DNA from: Dictyocoela muelleri
Taxonomy: Eukaryota; Microsporidia
Assembly (NCBI GenBank): GCA_016256075.1
Contig: SDVU01000609.1
Span: 1 to 11,970, forward strand
DNA length: 11,970 nucleotides
Reading direction: 5' to 3'
Shown here: positions 6,984 through 11,970 of the stretch, piece after piece
Numbering within the stretch: the stretch's first letter is position 1
Layout of the letters: each line of letters begins with the position of its first letter
Translations under genes and position numbers: made by a program
The notes under the pieces: generated by a model
Database searches by the model: none
What the model was told of the DNA's origin: nothing
Seen by the model: the letters and a program-made list of their open reading frames with translations, nothing else

Positions 6984-8683
6984 TAGGGCCCGGCGAAATG
7001 CTCGGTTTTTTTCTTAATTTGTCCGGTGATTGTTAGGTTTTTTGGGCCCTTTTCCGGGGTTTTTCCAGACTTTTGCCCGGTTTTTTTTATAGAACCAAAA
7101 ATATTTACAAGTTTAAAAATAAAAATTTTATTTAAAAAATAAAATTCCAATGTGTGGTAATTTGATTTAAATCAAAAATTAACCTTTATTGAAGTATAAA
7201 GCAGTGAGAATTTCTTAATTGTTTACTCTCATGCTTCTTCTAAGATCATCCAGTATATTATTCATCATAAAAAAACTTCTTTCGACATCATCGGTAGTAA
7301 GTGGAACATATAAAATTTTTTTACTTAATTTACTGGCTGTTATGCTGTTTTAATTAAAAAAAAGCTCAAATAAGGATTTTTGTTCAAGATTGTGTCATAT
7401 TTTTCTTTCATATCTAAATTAGATAGAGACTGTCCAACTTCTTTAAGCAAGTTTATTTGACGAAGTGTAGATAAATCATGTTTTTCAAGTTCTAAAATTT
7501 AATTACTAAGAAAAGTCATATTTTTAATTTCATTAAGTTCAACAAGAAAATCAGAAGCTTCAAAGTACTTAAAACCCCCACTTAGTTTGGTTTTTCATCT
7601 GCAAGCTTAATCAAGATAATTTGTATAAATCATAGTTCACAATAATTTCAAACATAAAATTAAGCCATGTACCCCACCTCGTTATTATTGAGAATCTGGG
7701 GATTTTTAAATTAGTAACATTAATAAATAAATTCTGGTTCTCTTTGTTCTTTAATAGAATTCGTTTTATTTCTGAGCAGATAAAATTAAATAGTGGTGAA
7801 ATATCTCTTATTTTTTTCGCAGAGTCTATGCAACATTTGAGCCAAACATGTTACATGTTTAAGATCAGAAAAAATACACTTTAGACCCTAAACAGCTTTC
7901 TCTGCATATGGAGACGCATCAGAAATAATGAATCGGAGTTTTTCAAAATTTATTTTGCCTCAGTGCAACTCAATAATTAGATTTATACTTCCTGACTCAC
8001 TGTTTCTCTGCTTGTTTTTTCAAGCTCGACATTATGCAGTAAATAGGCAATTTCCCTTTTCGTTTAACTACATAAACCACCAAGGATGTTCAAAATATAT
8101 CTCCTATTCGTGTCAGTTGTTTCGTCAAATAACAAAAATATATCTTCTTTCTTAAGCTTTACAAAGATTTCTTCTTTTTTCTTTTCAAATAATGTACTAA
8201 ATAACTTCCTGTAATAAGATTCATCATGTATTGTTTTACCTGTAAAATCTTGCAAAATTTTTTTTAAAGTGGAGTCTTTTAATTTATTTAGCGGTATGTT
8301 TGCCGAAGTAAGTGCTTAAACTAACCGTTAACTAAAAGTATCATTTAGAACTGTAATAGGAAATGTTTCTTTCAAGAATTTTTTGAGCTCCCACCCGCCT
8401 TTTATTTTCAACATAGATCTTTGAGTTAAGATGTCTTTTAACAAATTGGACCTTCTTTGGGGGAATATTTTGGACTTTTTTATGCAATCCATACATATCC
8501 GCTCATTCTTAGTTATCTTCAGCATTTTGTTTCCCGAAATTAATTTAATGAGTACACTTTAAGACAATAAATGTTTCATTTATAGGGGCTAAAAAACCCG
8601 GTACCCAAACCCGGGTTTTCAAAAAAAATGAAAATGCCCGGTTTTGGAAAATTTGTCAGGTGCTAGTATTTTACCGGGCCCTA
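6984..8683 (-). mobile_element. hAT DNA transposon 1, 1700 bp, both ends present
   Basis: The termini are TAGGGCCCGG (6984-6993) and CCGGGCCCTA (8674-8683), a perfect 10-bp inverted repeat with partial similarity further in (GAAATGCT versus AAAATACT). Exact GTAATCAG duplications flank it. GC-rich subterminal motifs of the CCCGG-TTTT type recur within 110 bases of each end (for example 7076-7082, 8599-8618, 8637-8643), a usual arrangement for hAT transposase binding. The element is short for an autonomous hAT and its transposase is broken, so it is immobile by itself, though the ends could be recognised in trans. Confidence 0.95.
7215..8525 (-). pseudogene. hAT transposase remnant of transposon 1
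   Basis: The protein can be followed in pieces from 8525 leftward. The first is an N-terminal piece (8525-8328) with CMDC, perhaps half of a zinc finger. Next comes ANIPLNKLKDSTLKKILQ.. (from about 8303), then the block leading to LLFDETTDTNRRYILNILGG (about 8135-8075), which holds the first catalytic Asp. ISDASPYAEKA (about 7930-7897) holds the second Asp, and KHVTCLAQMLH follows (about 7862-7830). Near the end comes the dimerisation block VPLTTDDVERSFFMMNNILDD (about 7305-7245). Order and motifs are those of the hAT family with the DUF659-type core. Stops and frame shifts separate the pieces (for example after EKAV and after RVNN), and the part between about 7800 and 7320 is short, suggesting internal deletion. 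A plus-strand ORF at 7928-8155 is only antisense to this gene. Confidence 0.85.
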
Positions 8684-8691
8684 GTAATCAG
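8684..8691. repeat. Target-site duplication GTAATCAG (right)
   Basis: Exact partner of 6976-6983. Its last three bases continue as CAGTGTGGCGATTT, which itself looks like a hAT terminus. Confidence 0.95.
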
Positions 8692-8727
8692 TGTGGCGAT
8701 TTAAAAAATGCAAAATTTTTATGAAAA

Positions 8728-8785
8728 AATATGCAAAAGATGCAAAAATTAAAACAAAAATCGCATCTTTGCATCTTTTTTATAA
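8728..8785. repeat. GATGCAAAA direct and inverted repeats
   Basis: ATGCAAAAGATGCAAAAAT (about 8730-8748) faces ATCGCATCTTTGCATCTTTT (8760-8779), giving an imperfect hairpin built from GATGCAAA units. Clusters of such short units near one end are common transposase-binding sites in hAT elements. The link to transposon 2 is inference. Confidence 0.5.
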
Positions 8786-9330
8786 AAATAATAAAATAAA
8801 CGGTTGACACATTAATATGAATCGAATATTACAGTTTTTAAATACAAATTAATAATGATGTCAACAATAGCCATTTATTTTGTGTTATAATAGTTTGCAA
8901 AATAAACGTAAATATTTTCTGATTTAAAGTCTATATCTTTTGCCAATAATTTATCAAGTATAGAGAAGCTGCGTCAAACGGAAACAGATGTTGGTATACA
9001 GCCTCTTAGAAAAGTATAATCTTAAGGCGAAATATTTGTTTGTCAGCTGAAAACTATTCAAGATTTCATTTTTTTGTAAGTCAACTCACAATATAATTCT
9101 TTTGTCCAAGAGTGTCTTCTTTCATATCTAATTCTTCAATTAATACAAGACAATTTCCTATTGTATATTTTGATTTTTCAAATTTTTTTAGTAATTCTAA
9201 GCCCCACTCTCTCAGTCTTTAATCTGAATCAACTGTTTCGCTAAAACAGCTGATTCAATCGCTTAATTAGCATAAACTAATAAAAAACCCTGCTCATCAA
9301 TGCTCAATACGATTTTTTTAACAAAAGGTA

Positions 9331-9338
9331 GATTCTTA
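9331..9338. repeat. Target-site duplication GATTCTTA (left; partner 9590-9597)
   Basis: Exact 8-base direct repeat flanking the MITE; only one copy is needed for the interrupted hAT frame. Confidence 0.9.
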
Positions 9339-9589
9339 GGTTCTCTTACGGGTTATGCCACTGTTAAGAAACGAGGAGAGATAAGAAATTATATTGTAAT
9401 AAGCGTGAAATCTTTTGTTGATTAATAATACCGGTTTTGTTTTTCTTATAAATATATATTTCTAGATAAAGTAATTTTTATAAGAAAAAAAAACCTGTAA
9501 CATTAATCAACAAAAGATTTCACGCTTATTACAATATAATTTCATTATCTCTCCTCGTTTCTTAACAGTGGCATAACCCTTGGAGAACC
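9339..9589. mobile_element. Palindromic MITE, 251 bp, with 8-bp target duplication
   Basis: Left arm 9339-9445 and right arm 9485-9589 are near-perfect inverted complements. The stretch 9350-9382 matches 9547-9579 without a mismatch, and similarity continues almost to the centre. Both sides are flanked by GATTCTTA (9331-9338 and 9590-9597). The ends are GGTTCTC/GAGAACC. Removing the element plus one GATTCTTA restores the transposon 2 reading frame, which confirms the borders. Eight-base duplications occur with hAT and Merlin. Termini starting GG rather than CAGGG or TAGGG, and the similar end at 5220-5229 near a Merlin remnant, make Merlin the better guess. Confidence 0.95.
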
Positions 9590-9986
9590 GATTCTTACTA
9601 TAATAAAGCGCTGCCTTCAACCAGCTAGATCACCTTGTGACAATTACATTTATAAGAGATTCAATTTTTGTTAAATATGGGCATTCTAGCTTTATTTTTA
9701 ATTGTTAAGGCTTTGACCGAAGCAATACAATTGTCAAAATCATAAAAATTTCGTCTAATTTTCAAAGCACAATCATGAACTAAATGCGCCAAACAAGTTA
9801 CATGATACATATCTAGATTACTTTTTTAACAAATAGCATGCCTTGATTATAAAAGATGCCACTTCTGTGGTTAGCAGCAAAACAAACCCTTTTTAATCTC
9901 AAATTTCTCAATCGTACAGGTTATGTAATTATCAACCAGCTTTTCATCTAACTTTAGAACCGCTGTAATTTCTATAACATCTAATA

Positions 9987-10130
9987 CAGTGTTTCTCAAA
10001 GTGGTCCATACAAACCCTTTTGGTCCCTCAGAGACTTCAGGGGGTCCCTAGAGACTTTCTGGAGATTAGGGGGTTTCTAAAGAGCTTTTGGGGGTCCCTA
10101 GGAAATTATTTTATTATAATGCATTTCTCT
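9987..10130 (+). mobile_element. Third hAT-type terminus with G-rich subterminal repeats
   Basis: CAGTGTTTCTCAAAGTGGTCC-type sequence starts at 9987, the classic form of many hAT ends (CAGTGNTTCTCAA). It is followed by three to four degenerate repeats of GGGGGTCCCTAGAGACTTT (10038-10125), usual for hAT subterminal regions. Its orientation points rightward, away from transposon 2's transposase, so it is a separate element, probably non-autonomous. No matching right end (TTGAGAAACACTG) was found in the remaining window, so it is truncated or too diverged. Confidence 0.6.
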
Positions 10131-10191
10131 CTTGGGTTTTAGTAATTTTACTCAATAAAATATTACATCAAAATTATACAGACATTTTCAT

Positions 10192-10279
10192 AATCATTGA
10201 TACCATCTTTCATTATTATTGACACTATCTTTCATTATTATTAACACCATTTTTCATTATTATTGACACCATTTTTCAT
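10192..10279 (+). repeat. 22-bp tandem repeat, 4 copies
   Basis: Units begin at 10192, 10214, 10236 and 10258. Each ends in CCATYTTTCAT-type sequence and contains TATTATTGACACC with few changes. It lies between the third hAT terminus and the split array next to foldback element 2. Confidence 0.9.
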
Positions 10280-10317
10280 TACAAAGTTTTTTGGTTATTG
10301 ATTAATTGCCCCATAGC

Positions 10318-10384
10318 AATATACCTATTTCAAAAGTTATAGACCCATTTTCAAAGTTATGACACATTTTCCAAAAGTGATAAA
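10318..10384 (+). repeat. Degenerate ~20-bp tandem array, left part
   Basis: About three units like TTTTCAAAGTTATAGACCCA (10329-10384). The same unit reappears on the far side of foldback element 2. Confidence 0.65.
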
Positions 10385-11012
10385 GCTGTTCGATCTTTCG
10401 GCCGGAGGTCGCGAGAGATAAAAAAAACTTTAATTTTATGGCTTTAGGCTGAAAGATCGGCAAACTTTAAAGTTTCGGCTATAAAATTTTTCAAATTTTA
10501 ACATAGCATTTTAAATTTAAAGAGATAAGAGTAAATTATAAGGGAGAAAAGAAACTTTTAAGGGTTGTGGAGGAAATGGTAACGATTATTATGATAGTTA
10601 AGAGATAATTATAAGGATGTATGGTAAAAACGACTATAGTTAATTATAAGAGTGAAGGTTAAAAATTAATAGAATAGTGAAAATTATGATAGTGGAAGGA
10701 AAAATAACAAAAATTGTTTTTTAATATTATAATTTATCCCCACTCTTATATTTACTCCACCTCTCACTCTTATAATACCCCCCACATTTGTAATTTTTCC
10801 TTCACCCCATATAATTTCCCTCCCAATAATTAAACCGTACTCTTATAATTAACTCTTAAAATTTTTCCGCCAAGTTTATATTTTCCCTCCATCCTTATAA
10901 TTTACTCTTGCCTCTTTTAAATCAAAATGCTTATTTTTTAAAATTTGATAAAATTTAAGACCGAAACTTCAAGTTTTTCGATCTTTCGACCACAATCCGA
11001 AAGCTCGGATTA
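10385..11012. mobile_element. Foldback element 2 (opposite orientation to element 1)
   Basis: The left end is GCTGTTC followed by GATCTTTCGGCC; the right end is a hairpin of GATCTTTCG (10980-10988) with CGAAAGCTC (10998-11006), then GGATTA. The left arm (10515-10705) aligns in order with the reverse complement of element 1's right arm, including GGAAATGGTAACGATTATTA and TATAAGGATGTA. The right arm aligns with the complement of element 1's left arm. The two arms are thus distinct sequences conserved between copies, each purine-rich when read inward from its end. The left end hairpin is enlarged, with a second GAAAGATC at 10451-10458. No ORF is present. Confidence 0.75.
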
Positions 11013-11172
11013 GGAAGTTGTAGACATATTTTTCCAGTGTTAAAGGCTCAAATTTATATAGTTATAGACCTTTTCCAGAGTCACAGCCCCCTTTTTTAAG
11101 GAGTCGTAGACATTGTTTTTTTAGTTATAGGCCCGTTTTTTTAGAGTTATAGGGATTTTCTAGAGTTATAGA
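11013..11172 (+). repeat. Degenerate ~20-bp tandem array, right part
   Basis: Seven or more units of the type GAGTTATAGACCTTTTCC, with spacers of T runs, continuing the array seen at 10318-10384. Foldback element 2 therefore entered a pre-existing array. Confidence 0.65.
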
Positions 11173-11321
11173 TATACTTTAAATACTTATACAAAATTAA
11201 GCTTTTCTTAATAATACCTCAAAATCAAGATCTTAAGAATTGTCGGTGCTACTCTGCATATATATTTTTTCAAGAGAAACTTTTTTAAAATTACATAATT
11301 TAAAGTTCATGATAAACTGAA

Positions 11322-11441
11322 ATGATTATTCGGTTTGTAATAGCAGACGAAGAGGCCGCATGCAGCGAGTTCGTGCAATATCACTCCTGGATTTTTATAA
11401 AAAAAAATAAAAAACGTCTTAGTTATAACAAGAATATTTAA
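11322..11441 (+). pseudogene. Short GC-richer ORF (39 aa), probable gene fragment
   Basis: The frame starts MIIRFVIADEEAACSEFV and ends after 39 codons; the second half is Lys/Asn-rich low complexity. The stretch 11346-11393 is about half G+C in a window that is otherwise roughly three quarters A+T, and it codes for a balanced, protein-like sequence. RFVIADEEAACSEFV resembles the strand and turn of an OB-fold single-stranded-DNA binding domain (compare the RTCKVADKTGSI stretch of SOSS-B/NABP), but this is a weak match judged by eye. Upstream in a different frame there is KVHDKLK, so an older longer gene may have shifted frame. There is no CCC motif before the ATG. I regard it as a remnant rather than a working gene. 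Confidence 0.3.
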
Positions 11442-11970
11442 TTAAACGTTATTAGGAATTTCCCTAAAGAAATACATTAAACTGCATAATGTAGAAAAAT
11501 CAAAAACTTAACAATTTATTTTATATTGTCTTATATACATTTTGTAGAATCAGTTTTATTTATATAATTAGAATATACGACTACAAAAAACGAGTTTATA
11601 AAACATATAAGTGTGACAGCTTATTTTTTTATAATTTGGCATTTCTACATTTGTTAATTTTTTATATTTCTTTAGAGAGGGTCTAAGATAAGTTATATTT
11701 GAATATTCTTGTTTATCTCAGATTTTGCTAAATTTTTTTATAAAAAATCTTGTGGGCAGTTATCGTGATACTATTAAAAACCTAAATTATTTTTAGTTTG
11801 TTCAAATTTATCTTACGTATATTTTAAATATGTTTTTCTTCAAGTTATATATGCTGAGCAGAGTAATACTGACAATTCATGAGGCCTTTGGTTTACGATA
11901 TTATTTATATGGGCTTATTTCTGTAGAAGTATTTAAAATATATCTATAAATCTAAAAAATGTGTCTATAA
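11442..11970. other. AT-rich right flank without recognised genes
   Basis: Only short frames occur (for example a 32-codon one ending near 11948). An imperfect hairpin TCTAAGATAA...TTATCTCAGA (11681-11721) is present. No tRNA-like heads, SINE cores or transposon ends of the families above were found here. Confidence 0.5.

Larger units (their letters stand above)
8689..9986 (-). mobile_element. hAT-type DNA transposon 2, old relic
   Basis: It is defined by transposase remnants on the minus strand (9085-9986) and by a possible left terminus CAGTGTGGCGATT at 8689, followed by repeated ATGCAAAA motifs (8706-8785) like subterminal sites. The right terminus is not seen; the relic is cut at 9987 by another hAT-type end. 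Transposon 1 inserted right at its presumed left border, and a MITE inserted inside it, so it is the oldest of the three. Confidence 0.6.
9085..9986 (-). pseudogene. hAT transposase remnant of transposon 2
   Basis: From 9986 leftward: LKLDEKLVDNYI (about 9960-9925), FVLLLTTEVASFIIKACYLL (about 9890-9830, equal to the family's LLVTDAAPYMIKA region), then after a frame change MYHVTCLAHLVHDCALKIRR (about 9810-9750). VTR-SSWLKAALYY follows (9642-9599, with one stop where the family has Trp-Gly). Across the MITE the frame continues as SKNLPFVKKIVLSIDEQG (to about 9287). A further shift leads to WGLELLKKFEKSKYTIGNCL (about 9212-9150). Glu-Val replaces the usual second catalytic Asp. The family is the same broad hAT group as transposon 1, but the sequence is clearly different. 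No N-terminal or dimerisation block is visible. Confidence 0.75.

Noticed and set aside
7928-8155. A 75-codon plus-strand ORF
   Set aside because: It is antisense to clear hAT transposase motifs (ISDASPY and FDETTD regions) on the minus strand.
11681-11721. A transcription terminator hairpin
   Set aside because: AT-rich imperfect stem with a large loop in sequence with no gene upstream; such stems arise by chance at this composition.

Overview
The window most likely comes from a microsporidian with a large, transposon-rich, very AT-rich nuclear genome. Three things point there. The recognisable genes are intronless and compact. All three have a CCC/CCCC motif 2-4 bases before the ATG, a start-proximal signal typical of microsporidia. 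One gene encodes a minimal 82-residue Pam16-type import factor, as expected of a reduced mitochondrion (mitosome). I cannot name the species; Anncaliia- or Hamiltosporidium-like genomes would fit the transposon load.

Layout. At 1-328 (minus) is the N-terminal part of a FLYWCH zinc-finger protein of the type linked to MULE transposases, running off the left edge, with a strong GC-rich hairpin just upstream. At 1156-2622 (plus) is a 488-aa membrane-anchored protein whose pattern resembles a ubiquitin-specific protease with lost catalytic residues. At 3419-3667 (minus) is the Pam16-like gene. These are the only protein genes I support as possibly functional.

Everything else is repeats and decayed DNA transposons. 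Five copies or pieces of one tRNA-headed SINE-like family (about 450 bp, A and B boxes, shared core and shared 3' tail) lie at 522-957, 2755-3208, 3848-4207, 4790-4964 and 6293-6738. Two copies of a roughly 600-bp foldback element (4202-4789 and 10385-11012, opposite orientations) have hairpin ends and purine/pyrimidine-split arms built of short TATAAGAGTG-type repeats. A decayed Merlin/IS1595-like transposase lies near 5345-5545. A 1700-bp hAT with 10-bp perfect termini and an exact 8-bp target duplication fills 6984-8683. A second, older hAT relic (about 8689-9986) carries a 251-bp near-perfect palindromic MITE (9339-9589) with an exact 8-bp target duplication. A third hAT-type terminus starts at 9987. 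Minisatellites lie at 5870-5997 and 10192-10279, and a third array is split by the second foldback element.

The nesting gives a relative history: the second hAT came first, then the MITE inside it and the first hAT at its left border; the foldback elements entered an existing SINE and an existing tandem array. The best candidates for something undescribed are the SINE family and the asymmetric-ended foldback family. The right end (11173-11970) is almost featureless apart from one GC-richer short ORF.
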